From: a virus
Virus record (IMG/VR): IMGVR_UViG_3300034520_000265
Location: 1 to 62,802 of that record
Strand: one strand, 5' to 3'
Length of the DNA stretch: 62,802 bases
Part shown: positions 18,538-28,194 of the stretch, piece by piece
Layout of the letters: the number at the start of each line of letters is the position of its first letter
Position numbering within the stretch: position 1 is the first letter of the stretch
Notes under the pieces: generated by a model
Seen by the model: only the letters and a program-made list of their open reading frames with translations
What the model was told of the DNA's origin: nothing
The model's database searches: none
Translations under genes and position numbers: made by a program

Positions 18538-19842
18538 ATGTTAATTGATACATTTAAACAAAATATACGGAAATTTTTTCTAACAATGCGTGCGGTAACT
18601 AAGAGCATATCAGAACAAACTAAGCATGTATTACGTGCTTATAAACTTTCAACTGCAAAATATCTTTCTAAGAAAGGACACGTACATAACGAATACTTAA
18701 AAAAAGGTGAAGCAGCACAAAAAGCTAATAGATTATTAAATCAAACAGATGAATTATCAGCTAAAATACATTCGCACAAAGAATATTTTCCGGTTAAAGA
18801 AGTAAAAATTATTGATAGCAAACCAGTTGTTATATTAGATAAATCAATATTCTTAAATAACGTAATGTATTTAAATTTTGCCGATAAAAAGCATTATCAT
18901 GTTGATTATTTACCTAAACAGCACATTTATAACCGATTATATGCGATGACAGCCGCACGTTTAAGTGATAATCGAACCCCTTCCAAATATAACCACGAGC
19001 ATGATGAATATGTAAGTAAAGAAGAAAGTGTTAATTATACACAAGCTTTAAGTGATTCAATGAGATTAAAAAACACACCCGATCAGTTTTCTCCGAAAGA
19101 GCATTATCACGAACAATTGAATATATATCCTCATATTTATTCCAAATTTCAAGGTAAGGATAAAACTATAACAATAAATAGCAAGAAATTAGTCCTTATA
19201 TATTCCAGCTATACAGGTATTTCCCAAACTAAACCTATTACAATACGTTTACCTTTACTTGATGAGTTAAAATGGCTTCCAGATGATATGTTAGCAAGGC
19301 AATTGGTGTTAACTAAAAATGTAAGATTTTATACTTTCTTTTGGGACGCATTGGCTCAATTTAATAGTTCGCTTAGTTCTTCTTCGCCTTTTACTATATA
19401 TTATTACCAACGTAAAAAGAACCAAGACTGGTTCCAAGAATTATTATCAGCATTTATGTTAATATCATATTCTAATTCGAATTATAACTTCAATTCGATA
19501 TTTGTATTTAATGAACATTTAAGTAGATTCTGCAATATAACTAAAACGACCGTATATAATAAAAAATGGCAAGTATCAAATAATGCAATTGTATGGGGAA
19601 CAGAAATCAGTACAAGTACTTTAACAAGCTATTTTGATAATATGCAGAAGCATCTTTCTGCTGTGGAGTCTTATTATCGCTTGTTTTTCGATATAGACCC
19701 AGGCGAAGAAATGAATTATCCGCTTTCAGGTTTATTTTCAGTTGGTGGATTCGGTTCTTATAAAGATGGCAATAATACAAAACTTGAATTTTTTAACGGC
19801 GGCTTTCCGTTTTCAGCATTATTATTTGTAAAGGAGGAATAA
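18538..19842 (+). CDS. Tail fibre C with five His-x-His rungs
   Basis: 434 residues. Basic helical N-terminus, then His pairs at 48/50, 78/80, 119/121, 153/155 and 189/191 (GHVHNEYL, HSHKEYF, HYHVDYL, HEHDEYV, HYHEQL). The remaining 240 residues, beta-rich with many Ser and aromatic residues, are presumably the receptor-binding tip. Rung spacing closely matches fibre D, so the two are likely duplicates with replaced tips. Confidence 0.78.
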   Translation: MLIDTFKQNIRKFFLTMRAVTKSISEQTKHVLRAYKLSTAKYLSKKGHVHNEYLKKGEAAQKANRLLNQTDELSAKIHSHKEYFPVKEVKIIDSKPVVILDKSIFLNNVMYLNFADKKHYHVDYLPKQHIYNRLYAMTAARLSDNRTPSKYNHEHDEYVSKEESVNYTQALSDSMRLKNTPDQFSPKEHYHEQLNIYPHIYSKFQGKDKTITINSKKLVLIYSSYTGISQTKPITIRLPLLDELKWLPDDMLARQLVLTKNVRFYTFFWDALAQFNSSLSSSSPFTIYYYQRKKNQDWFQELLSAFMLISYSNSNYNFNSIFVFNEHLSRFCNITKTTVYNKKWQVSNNAIVWGTEISTSTLTSYFDNMQKHLSAVESYYRLFFDIDPGEEMNYPLSGLFSVGGFGSYKDGNNTKLEFFNGGFPFSALLFVKEE

Positions 19843-19845
19843 TAT

Positions 19846-20562
19846 ATGGTTAAGATAGCTGATTGTGTTGAACAAGGGCAGACGATTTTAATAGTTAATC
19901 CCAAAACAACAAGAATATACGGTGCAATACATGCAGGTACAACAGTGCAAAATGCTGATCCAAATACACAATACGTACAAGTTGTAGAATCATTAGATGA
20001 AGTAAATAATTGGATTGCTCAAGGTGCATTTTACAAAGATGGAGCTATATATAAAGGTATGACTACAAATGATTTGAATGTATTAGCTACTGCAGAACAA
20101 GAATTTAAAATACGAATACAATTCCCAGAATATGCTTCTACTACTCTAAATGTCTATTTATATAAAGAAGAAGAATTAATATGGGACGAAAGCTATACAG
20201 CAACCGGAGAAGTATATGATTTAAAATTAACAGCTCCAAAAGAAATTGGGCAATATACATTAAAGATAATTTCAGAAGAATATGGTCGGTTATCTATTAC
20301 AATTGTTATTCCTGGTGAAGTTCCTAAACTTGTTAACGAACAAGTGCCCGAGCTTACAGAAGAAGAAAAAAGTCAAATTGAAGTCTTAAAACCCTTTGTC
20401 AATTCAGTAAAAGCAAGTATGAATATTCAAGAAGCTGATTTAGATAAACTTATAAATGATTCTGAGTTTGATACCTTAGCAAACGAATTATCTCAATTAT
20501 CAGATGCACAAAAGAAAAAAATAATAGAAATGATTATAGCCAGAATTAAAAAGCTGTATTAG
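19846..20562 (+). CDS. Hypothetical protein between fibres C and D (238 aa)
   Basis: ATG after AAGGAGG. Residues 85-155 resemble an Ig-like beta sandwich (EFKIRIQFPEYASTTLNVYL). The last 80 residues form acidic then basic helices. Could be a fibre accessory or assembly factor; no family recognised. Confidence 0.62.
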   Translation: MVKIADCVEQGQTILIVNPKTTRIYGAIHAGTTVQNADPNTQYVQVVESLDEVNNWIAQGAFYKDGAIYKGMTTNDLNVLATAEQEFKIRIQFPEYASTTLNVYLYKEEELIWDESYTATGEVYDLKLTAPKEIGQYTLKIISEEYGRLSITIVIPGEVPKLVNEQVPELTEEEKSQIEVLKPFVNSVKASMNIQEADLDKLINDSEFDTLANELSQLSDAQKKKIIEMIIARIKKLY

Positions 20563-20576
20563 TGAGGTGGAAAAGA

Positions 20577-22541
20577 ATGTTTAAATCTGTTTTCAGAGAA
20601 TTAAATCCAATTCGCCTGCTAAAATCATTATTTAGTAAGAACGTACATTCTGAAAGAGCTGATACATTCATAAAAGGGCAAAAACCATCGCATAAAAAAC
20701 ATACACATGATATTTTTTATCTTAGAAATGATATCGTTCAAAAAGCCAAGAAAGTATCAGAGGATTTTTCAGATGTTTCATTAAAAAATCATAAACATAA
20801 TGAATATATTGCAAATAGCGAAGTTGAAAATATAGAAAGCTTAAGAATTATTCCGTTGGAGAGTTTATCATATTTGAATCAAATCCCCGCTTATGCCTTT
20901 TCTCCGAAGAATCATAAACATCCGAGTTATAAAGAAAAACAAAATTATAAAGGGAGGATTAAAGCCGATAAAGGAAGTTTTATATATGGTAAAAATGGCC
21001 CTGTCACTGTTAATGGTATTTATTCTTCTTTGAATCATGAACATTCAGGTTATGTTTCTAAAAAAGATAGATGTATATACACACAAAAGCTTGGAAATCA
21101 AAAAGCAGAACATTTTGATCTAAAAAATCATTTTCATGAACAATATCATGACGTGTACAAATCAGTAAAACCTAAATTTACTGGTTTGGAATATGCAGAC
21201 TATATTAATCTTAATCAAAATCAAACAAGTAGCTTTGCAATTATTCTCGGTGGAAGAAATTATAATACATATACTAAAAATGTTACTATTCATCCTAGAA
21301 GTGTAATTCCACGTTCTGTAGTAACGCAAAAAGTAGGTGTAAGTAATTTTTTGCCTACAGTTAGTAGTGCACCGTCCGTTTCAATGAAATTTACAGCTGG
21401 TACTACAGCTAATTTAGTAACTCTTTATAAAAGTTTCTTTAAGGAAGGAGTGTTTTATCCTACATATAGTTACGGTCAAGGTGCAACACGTTCAATGAAA
21501 TATGCATTAGTATTTTATGATAGCGATGTATATTCTAACCTAAAAAAAGTAATTAAAAGACGATTAATTGTTGAAAATTTACCTACAATTAACGTATCAG
21601 TTGATTTTAAAGGTGATTTGATTGATAGTAGTAATAAATCAGCTGATTTAAATAACTCTTCATTTGTTAAATATGCAGGAATATACAATGATTCAGATAC
21701 ATGGATTCCAAGTATTAATCCAGATGATAATTCATTCCAATCAATTGGTCTTTCAATTAAAGCATGGTCAATGAAACTAGGTACTTTATTAAAACATAGT
21801 TTTAATTTAGCTGTCTTGACTATCTTAAATATTCTCGCGTCTATTGCAAATGGTTTTTATACTGTTGGAGATAATATAGATGTTGAAATTAATATTTTCG
21901 GTTGGAAATTTCGCCCTTTTAGTTTTGTGGCAAGTGTATTTTATGGTATTGCTAATGCTATAGGAGCGGGTATTAATGCAATTATAAGTACATTGTTAAT
22001 GACAATTGATACAACAATAATGTATGTGGGTGCTAATCCAAATAATGTTATTATTTATAAGTATCATCGACAAAGTGATGGTGTGCCTATAGATGAATTT
22101 ACAGGCGAATTAAAAGGTGAGACAATAGTAACGCAAAGTATAAACCGTGTGGTTGGTTCTGTAAAAATTGACACTAAATATCAATTCTATGGTGATCCAC
22201 CAATTACATATAATGGTGTGTTCGGTGGAGAATTTTCAAATATTAACGAAATAAAGAATTATATTAATGACTTAATTAATGTACAGTATCATTTTGCATA
22301 TTATTCTATTAAACCGCCTTCTTCGTCGACTAGTAGTTATTACGTAACAACAAAATACATTAACGGGTTTCCTGTTTACCTAATGAGAGGCATTTTGCCG
22401 ATAAGGAGCAAACAGATAGGATTCAATCTATCTGTGGCTCAAGATCAAATTATTGTATACAATACAGGTATACCATTTGCATTGTTTACCGGTCTTCAAA
22501 GTAAAAGTGCTGGTGGAGGCGGCGATTATATGGCTTCTTAA
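20577..22541 (+). CDS. Tail fibre D with five His-x-His rungs and hydrophobic segments
   Basis: 654 residues from ATG 20577 (eight bases after GAGGTGG; the GTG at 20562 is in the ribosome binding site). His pairs at 42/44, 72/74, 113/115, 154/156 and 185/187. Unusually for a fibre, two hydrophobic stretches follow around residues 400-425 and 440-475 (LAVLTILNILASIANG; VASVFYGIANAIGAGINAII), which could insert into a membrane or form a buried trimer core. The stop shares TTAA with the convergent gene. Confidence 0.75.
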   Translation: MFKSVFRELNPIRLLKSLFSKNVHSERADTFIKGQKPSHKKHTHDIFYLRNDIVQKAKKVSEDFSDVSLKNHKHNEYIANSEVENIESLRIIPLESLSYLNQIPAYAFSPKNHKHPSYKEKQNYKGRIKADKGSFIYGKNGPVTVNGIYSSLNHEHSGYVSKKDRCIYTQKLGNQKAEHFDLKNHFHEQYHDVYKSVKPKFTGLEYADYINLNQNQTSSFAIILGGRNYNTYTKNVTIHPRSVIPRSVVTQKVGVSNFLPTVSSAPSVSMKFTAGTTANLVTLYKSFFKEGVFYPTYSYGQGATRSMKYALVFYDSDVYSNLKKVIKRRLIVENLPTINVSVDFKGDLIDSSNKSADLNNSSFVKYAGIYNDSDTWIPSINPDDNSFQSIGLSIKAWSMKLGTLLKHSFNLAVLTILNILASIANGFYTVGDNIDVEINIFGWKFRPFSFVASVFYGIANAIGAGINAIISTLLMTIDTTIMYVGANPNNVIIYKYHRQSDGVPIDEFTGELKGETIVTQSINRVVGSVKIDTKYQFYGDPPITYNGVFGGEFSNINEIKNYINDLINVQYHFAYYSIKPPSSSTSSYYVTTKYINGFPVYLMRGILPIRSKQIGFNLSVAQDQIIVYNTGIPFALFTGLQSKSAGGGGDYMAS

Positions 22542-23272
22542 ACATTAATATAACCTGATATATTCAACATATATTCACCATATGGGCGTGGCGTAATTGC
22601 CACGTTTGTTATTAATATTGAATTAGAAACATCAATTGGTGATATTTCATCAAATGCTCTTAATGTGGTTTTGTCTCCTGCTTTGGGTAATGAAATAGAT
22701 GTAGTTGGAAGAACTAAAAAAGAGCAGTCTATTTGAGCAGGATATGTACCATATATAACTACTTTATTTCCACGATTCGTATTATGTTTCGTTAAAGCTA
22801 TGTGATAACTCAAAGTTAAAGCATTAAATGAAACTTTCCTCTTTTTTATCTTTTCATTGCTAACCGATATTGTTTGATTTATATTTTCAGGTACTTCTTT
22901 TATAAGTTTTTTAGGTGCTGTATTAATAATAATACCATTTATATTTACTTCTCCACCTATAGGTGAAGTAGATATAGTTAATGTTAATGTTTCTGCTAAA
23001 ACATAATATTGATCTATATGAAAAATAAAAGGTGTATTATTTATTGATGCCTGTTCAATTTTTTTAAAAAAATCTATTGCTTCATTAAATGGTAAAAACA
23101 TTTGAGCATCAATTGATTTGAATGCTTGTGCTTCTGGTACTATTAAAACCACATCTTCTAATGAATAGTTAATTCCCTTTAAGGTCTCTTCACCTAGTGT
23201 AATTTGAGTTAAATAACCCGGGTGCTCTTGAGCAATATTTGTATAGACTAATTCTTTTAAACGCTTCGGCAT
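22538..23272 (-). CDS. Hypothetical virion-region protein (244 aa)
   Basis: Isolated minus-strand gene between the fibre and head operons. Beta-rich; a central pair of strands contains SPIGGEVNINGIIINTAPK, and the C-terminus is KAGDKTTLRAFDEISPID followed by strands. It may be a tail or baseplate protein, but no family is recognised. Only 43 bp separate its start from the terminase start. Confidence 0.62.
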   Translation of the reverse strand: MPKRLKELVYTNIAQEHPGYLTQITLGEETLKGINYSLEDVVLIVPEAQAFKSIDAQMFLPFNEAIDFFKKIEQASINNTPFIFHIDQYYVLAETLTLTISTSPIGGEVNINGIIINTAPKKLIKEVPENINQTISVSNEKIKKRKVSFNALTLSYHIALTKHNTNRGNKVVIYGTYPAQIDCSFLVLPTTSISLPKAGDKTTLRAFDEISPIDVSNSILITNVAITPRPYGEYMLNISGYINV

Positions 23273-23315
23273 AATTATACACCTCCTGTATTATTATATT
23301 AGCAAGGGGGTGAAA

Positions 23316-24875
23316 ATGTTGAGTTTAGAGAAACAAATTAAAATAAGACCAAGTGACTTCGTCGAAAAATTCTTTTATATTAATAATAGCCCTTTTACAT
23401 TTAAAGGGCGTGAATATTTAAGAAAAGTTTATGATAGTGAATATAAAATATTCTTATTAAAAGCAGGGCGTCAGGTCGAAAAATCAACAACTATAGCAGG
23501 TAAAATGCTTACTTTAGCACTACTTATTCCTCATTTTCAAGAATTATACGTTTCACCATCATCGGAACAGACACGTAAGTTTTCATCACAGAAATTAGCT
23601 GAGCTAATAAATAATAGTCCTTTAATTCAAAGATATTATATAGGACCAGGTGTTGTTAAAAGAGTATATGAACGTTCATTTTTAAATGGAAGCCGTATTA
23701 TGCTTGGTTATGCTTTCTTAAATGCAGATAGAATAAGAGGTGCTTCCGCTGACGCTGTGTTCATAGATGAAATCCAAGATATGATTACTGATAATATTCC
23801 TGTTATAGAAGAAACTATGTCCCACTCTCCATATGGTTATAGATTATATGCAGGTACACCTAAACATATGCAATCTGCTATAGAATTTTTTTGGCAAAGA
23901 AGCACACAAACTGAATGGGTTATAAAATGTGAACATTGTAATCATTGGAATATTTTAAGTGAAAAGAATATACAACCTCATGGATTAGCATGTGAAAAAT
24001 GTGGAAAACTTTTAAATAAAGAGAATGGTGTATGGGCGGATATGGTTCCAGATGCCCCTATAAAATCATTAAGATTACCACAGCCTATTATGTCTTGGAT
24101 CTCATGGAGTGATATATGGTATAAATACCAAAATTACTCCCGTGAAGCATTTTATAACGAAGTTCTTGCTTTACCTTATTCTACTGCTACTAATGTCTTA
24201 ACTCAAGAAGATTTAGTTAGAGCTTCAGGTACACACCCCTTATTTGAAAAATATGATTCTAAATTTTTATATAATCAACCAACATATATGGGTATTGACT
24301 GGTCAACTAGTACACCAGATAGTCATTCGTATACAGTTGTAGTAATAGGAACATTTATCAATGGTAAATTTCACATTGTTCATATGAGACGATTTATGGG
24401 TTTACAGAGTGATATAGGTCTTGCAATAGAAGAAATATTAAAGCTTGCAAAAGAATTTAAAGTGCAGTTAATTGGTGCTGATTGGGGTGTTGGAAGTGGA
24501 GGAGCTAACGCTATCTTGAGAAGAGAATTAGGTGGATTTAATAAATTATGGGAGTTTTATTATTCATTTAATCAAAAGGAATTAGTTAAATGGGATAAGA
24601 AAGGTTTGAAGTTTGTAATTAATCGAACACAAACTTTAACTAATTTATTTATGAGAATCAAAGATCACTCTATAGTTTTTCCACGCTTTTCTGATTGGAG
24701 CTACTTAGCTGAAGATTTCTTGAATTTATACGTAGATTACAACAACCAAGAAGTAATGTTTTATAATAAATTACCGGATAAAAGCGATGATTTGGTTCAT
24801 GCTGTTAATTTTTGCTACCTTGCTGCACTATTAAATACAGGGCAATTAAATGTAGTTAAAGCAAAAATGGCCTAA
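23316..24875 (+). CDS. terL: Terminase large subunit
   Basis: The DNA-packaging motor, 519 residues. ATPase: Walker A GRQVEKST (51-58), where Glu takes the place of the usual Gly before Lys; Walker B VFIDE (148-152); YAGTPK coupling motif (178-183). A four-cysteine zinc motif CEHC...CEKC (205-208, 226-229) sits between the domains. The RNase H-like nuclease has GIDWS (Asp328), GADWG (Asp389) and DKSDDLVHA (Asp491/492). ATG 23316 is preferred because GTG 23310 abuts AAGGGGG. No small terminase was recognised nearby. Confidence 0.93.
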   Translation: MLSLEKQIKIRPSDFVEKFFYINNSPFTFKGREYLRKVYDSEYKIFLLKAGRQVEKSTTIAGKMLTLALLIPHFQELYVSPSSEQTRKFSSQKLAELINNSPLIQRYYIGPGVVKRVYERSFLNGSRIMLGYAFLNADRIRGASADAVFIDEIQDMITDNIPVIEETMSHSPYGYRLYAGTPKHMQSAIEFFWQRSTQTEWVIKCEHCNHWNILSEKNIQPHGLACEKCGKLLNKENGVWADMVPDAPIKSLRLPQPIMSWISWSDIWYKYQNYSREAFYNEVLALPYSTATNVLTQEDLVRASGTHPLFEKYDSKFLYNQPTYMGIDWSTSTPDSHSYTVVVIGTFINGKFHIVHMRRFMGLQSDIGLAIEEILKLAKEFKVQLIGADWGVGSGGANAILRRELGGFNKLWEFYYSFNQKELVKWDKKGLKFVINRTQTLTNLFMRIKDHSIVFPRFSDWSYLAEDFLNLYVDYNNQEVMFYNKLPDKSDDLVHAVNFCYLAALLNTGQLNVVKAKMA

Positions 24876-24889
24876 GGAGGCTGAAAAGT

Positions 24890-25162
24890 ATGATTATAGA
24901 AACTTTAATTAAATTAGCAGCGCAAGAAGCAAAACACAAATGGGAAGGAAAGACAAAGAATTATGTAGTTGAAAAACTTAACCCACCTCCTGGTAAGAAA
25001 GGAATTAAATGGAGAAGAAAAGTAGTAAGAGACAAACATGGGTATAAACATATAGTCAATTTAGCTTGTAAGGGAGGAAAATGTGTAGCTACAAGTTTAT
25101 GGCATGAAAAGAACGAGCCGATGGCTAAAAAGGCGAAAAAGCGCCTGCCGAAACTTAAATAG
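24890..25162 (+). CDS. Small basic hypothetical protein (90 aa)
   Basis: ATG after AAGGAGG. Begins MIIETLIKLAAQEAKHKW and is strongly basic throughout. Two Cys in LACKGGKCVATSLW. Between terminase and head genes; could bind DNA or sit inside the capsid. No family recognised. Confidence 0.65.
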   Translation: MIIETLIKLAAQEAKHKWEGKTKNYVVEKLNPPPGKKGIKWRRKVVRDKHGYKHIVNLACKGGKCVATSLWHEKNEPMAKKAKKRLPKLK

Positions 25163-25178
25163 AAAGGGGTTGAATTAA

Positions 25179-26339
25179 ATGACAACGGAACAATTATTTA
25201 TGCTTGCTGATTATATTTCGGATAAATATATCAGCGGTGAAAACGATGATTTAAATGAACTTATTGCAGAAGTAGCGGAAGAAGAACAGCTGAATATTAA
25301 GCAAATTGAAGCATTATTAAATGAAGTGAATAGAGCTGTATTTCAGAAGTTGTTTGATATATATGAAGATAAAACTTTTGAATTCCCTATTGCTAAATTA
25401 GATTTAATTCTTGCGAAATTAAACAGAACTGAACCAGATAAAGTAGAGATATTTAAGATAGAAGCCGAGCCAAAAGAAGTTAACGAAGAAGAAGAATCAA
25501 TGGCTAAGGCTGCTTCATTAATAGAATCAGAAATTAATGAAGAAGATTACATAATTGATTCTTCTATAATTGATACCGCTGATATTTTTGGAGTTAATTC
25601 CCTTGAGAAAGAAGCAAGTCAACCGGACAATACAAAGACTATTTTAAAAAAATATGTAAAACTTGCGAATGAATTTGAGCAATTAGCTCAAATTGCACAT
25701 ATAAAAATAGCGGAAATAAATGAACTTTTAGCACAAGCATCACAAATTATAGCTGAATTAAAAGCATTGGGAGTAAACGAAAATGAATTCGTAAAAACAT
25801 TAAAAAGCAACCAAGTACCTGATGAAGTAATAAAGGAATTAACTATTGAATTTAGAAAAGTACAACCTGCGAAAGAAATCAGATTAGCTAAAACAGCTAC
25901 ATTGAAAGATGCATACGATTTAGGCCATCGTATTATAGAAGCACTTAGAACAGGTGATTCGTATAGAATGCAATTCATAAAGAAAGAAGCTTCTGAATAT
26001 GATTTAAATAGTTTAGAAGAGAAATTAAAGATTATAGGTATTTACGATCAACTTCCAAGTTCCTTCTGGCATTCATTTAAACAGCCAATCAACGGTCAAG
26101 AAAAACTTGCTGAAGAGGAAATTAAATTTGAATCTAATATATTTCAAATAATCACAGTAGCAAATAAACTTCATGAATGTGAAAAAGCGGTTGGGCAATT
26201 TTTAAAGAAAGCATCAGAAATAAAGCAGTTTGTAGATGAACTTAACGACGAGAGTTTAAGATCTAATGCAGGTATTCTCTTTAAAAAACACGCTAATGTA
26301 ATTAAAAAATACAATCAAGTAAAGGAGGCAAAAATATGA
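25179..26339 (+). CDS. Helical, motif-rich head-module protein (386 aa)
   Basis: Largely alpha-helical and charged, with coiled-coil-like segments (YVKLANEFEQLAQIAHIKIA). Contains six K-x-A-[S/E] motifs by hand count (KAAS, KEAS, KIAE, KEAS, KLAE, KKAS). Located between terminase and protease. A core or scaffold-type protein that is cleaved during head maturation is plausible but inferred. Confidence 0.65.
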   Translation: MTTEQLFMLADYISDKYISGENDDLNELIAEVAEEEQLNIKQIEALLNEVNRAVFQKLFDIYEDKTFEFPIAKLDLILAKLNRTEPDKVEIFKIEAEPKEVNEEEESMAKAASLIESEINEEDYIIDSSIIDTADIFGVNSLEKEASQPDNTKTILKKYVKLANEFEQLAQIAHIKIAEINELLAQASQIIAELKALGVNENEFVKTLKSNQVPDEVIKELTIEFRKVQPAKEIRLAKTATLKDAYDLGHRIIEALRTGDSYRMQFIKKEASEYDLNSLEEKLKIIGIYDQLPSSFWHSFKQPINGQEKLAEEEIKFESNIFQIITVANKLHECEKAVGQFLKKASEIKQFVDELNDESLRSNAGILFKKHANVIKKYNQVKEAKI

Positions 26340-26773
26340 GTGAACTCTACAAACACGCACAGGTATTCAAACAAGCTTTAAAGGAAGATTTTGGTGTAGA
26401 TAATAAAAAAGAAGTTACTAAAGAGGCTTCATTTGCACAAAAAGTTGTTCCTATGATTAGTGCAGCAGGCAAAACAATTGGTGCAATAGCAACAGGAGTA
26501 GAAGCTATAAATTCTATTAGTAAGATTACCAAACAACTGTCAGCTAAAAGTATTAATCTTGAACGTCTTGCAGAATCCATTAGTAAAAAATATCCTGGTT
26601 GGCCAAAAGATGAAACATTAAAATATTTACATCAACTTAAAATAAATGTTCCTGCAATTTTTAATGATCCTTATACACTTGAAGAAGCATTAAGGAGGGC
26701 ATTCTTATACGGAGGATTCGATCCGCAGTATTTAATACAGCTAAAAGAGCTGTATTCAAAATATTCGAGGTGA
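26336..26773 (+). CDS. Small head-module protein with motif and glycine-rich helix (145 aa)
   Basis: ATG overlaps the previous stop by four bases. The N-terminus has VTKEASFAQKVV followed by the hydrophobic MISAAGKTIGAIATGVEAI, the same order (KEA motif, then small-residue hydrophobic helix) as the proteins at 43284-44559. Could be an internal virion protein. No family recognised. Confidence 0.62.
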   Translation: MSELYKHAQVFKQALKEDFGVDNKKEVTKEASFAQKVVPMISAAGKTIGAIATGVEAINSISKITKQLSAKSINLERLAESISKKYPGWPKDETLKYLHQLKINVPAIFNDPYTLEEALRRAFLYGGFDPQYLIQLKELYSKYSR

Positions 26774-26779
26774 TAATTT

Positions 26780-28099
26780 ATGATTTATAAAGAAATAGCT
26801 GTATCCGATTTTCAACATTCAGATATTTTTTTGTTGAAAGAAGGGAAATTAGAAAAGAGAGCTTCTATTGCAATGGAAGAGATAGCGAACGAAGCAAAGA
26901 AATTTATTGATAGTCTTGAACCAACCGAAGAAAAATTCTATTGTTTGGTTGTTGCATTAGGTGCAGGTGAATATTGGGGACCTAATAGAAATGGCGATTA
27001 TTTTAAAGAAGAAGATCTAATTAAAAGTTACAAAACTTTTGAAGAAGGGCATGTGTTTAGATTACATGAAAATAAAGATCCAAATAAAGCACTCGGAAGA
27101 GTGCTTAAAGCTTTTTGGAACGATAGAATGAAAAGAGTTGAACTTATCTTAGAAGTAGATAGAGTAAAAGCACACGATATTCTAAATAGATTAATGAACA
27201 ATGAAACAGTAGATGTATCAATGGGTTGTAAAGTTGAATATGATGTATGTAGTGTATGTGGTCATAAATCAAGAACGAGAGCTGAATATTGTGATCACTT
27301 AAAGTACAGTATGAAGAAAATGCTTCCAGACGGTACAAGAGTTTATGCGATTAATCCTAATCCGAAATTTTTTGATATTAGTTTTGTTAGACGCGGTGCA
27401 GATCCTACTGCAAAAGTTTTATTAAAAGTAGCTGAAGATGAATCAGTAGCTGCAATGCTTCCAAAACAAGAAAAAGTATCAGAAATGCACAAAGAAATTC
27501 CTGCAGAACACGTTCAATTAATAGATAAATTAATTAATAAGGGATTAGTTACAAGAGAATTCATTTTAAGACGTCCTATGATAGGACATTTAATTTTAAA
27601 TAGAATTCTCAATCATTTAACTCCAGAAGAACTTTTAAGTGGCGCTTTATCATTAGGGTTATTCTTTAAACCGGAAGAATTAGTCTTCTTACTAAGCAGA
27701 TTTCATACAAATAAACCAGAATATATTGCCAAGATAATAGCAGATACTCCTGTAACGAAAAAGAACATTATAATAATTAAAAAACATATTATCGATGTAC
27801 CTTCTATATTTGAAGCTGAATTACCAGATAAACCTATTCTTGCGATACAGCATGAGAAGACAGCGGAAGAGCGTATAGTTGAAAGTGCATATATGTTGAA
27901 ATTAGCTTCTGTATCTGATTTATTCCAATTATTAATTACATTAATTACTCCAGTTATGGCTTCAAGTGCAAAACGTGCAATTAAAAAAGAACTAATTCAA
28001 AAGCAGTTAAATCACCCAAAACTTGAACCACGTAATACAGCAATACTCAGACAACACGGAAATATAGCTGCAGGTATGCTTTTGTTAGGTAATGATTAA
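26780..28099 (+). CDS. Prohead protease with C-terminal extension
   Basis: Head-maturation protease, 439 residues. The GPNRNGDYF motif at 67-75, a His in EGHVFRLHENKDP (His96, with His91 near) and Ser147 in VDVSMGCKV are as expected of the Ser/His herpes-type prohead protease fold. A Cys/His cluster (Cys157, Cys160, His162, Cys171, His173) follows and may bind zinc. The C-terminal 220 residues are helical and may act in scaffolding. It carries K-x-A-[S/E] motifs near both ends (KRAS at 26-29, KTAE and KLAS near the C-terminus), possible self-cleavage sites. Sits just before scaffold-like and capsid genes. Confidence 0.82.
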   Translation: MIYKEIAVSDFQHSDIFLLKEGKLEKRASIAMEEIANEAKKFIDSLEPTEEKFYCLVVALGAGEYWGPNRNGDYFKEEDLIKSYKTFEEGHVFRLHENKDPNKALGRVLKAFWNDRMKRVELILEVDRVKAHDILNRLMNNETVDVSMGCKVEYDVCSVCGHKSRTRAEYCDHLKYSMKKMLPDGTRVYAINPNPKFFDISFVRRGADPTAKVLLKVAEDESVAAMLPKQEKVSEMHKEIPAEHVQLIDKLINKGLVTREFILRRPMIGHLILNRILNHLTPEELLSGALSLGLFFKPEELVFLLSRFHTNKPEYIAKIIADTPVTKKNIIIIKKHIIDVPSIFEAELPDKPILAIQHEKTAEERIVESAYMLKLASVSDLFQLLITLITPVMASSAKRAIKKELIQKQLNHPKLEPRNTAILRQHGNIAAGMLLLGND

Positions 28100-28113
28100 T
28101 AATACTGCTAAAT

Positions 28114-28143
28114 TTCAACATTTTTGAGTTTTTTGTATATACT
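28114..28143 (+). promoter_or_regulatory. Candidate promoter before scaffold/capsid genes
   Basis: The 95-bp gap after the protease gene holds TTCAAC (28114-28119), an 18-bp spacer, and TATACT (28138-28143). It would allow separate, stronger expression of scaffold and capsid genes. The match is weak. Confidence 0.28.
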
Positions 28144-28194
28144 TCTTAGTGTAATGCATTAAATCAACCAAATCTTTGTAAGGAGGGGTAAAGT

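Noticed and set aside
11197-22541. Fibre genes as part of a diversity-generating retroelement
   Set aside because: No reverse transcriptase and no template/variable repeat pair were seen here.
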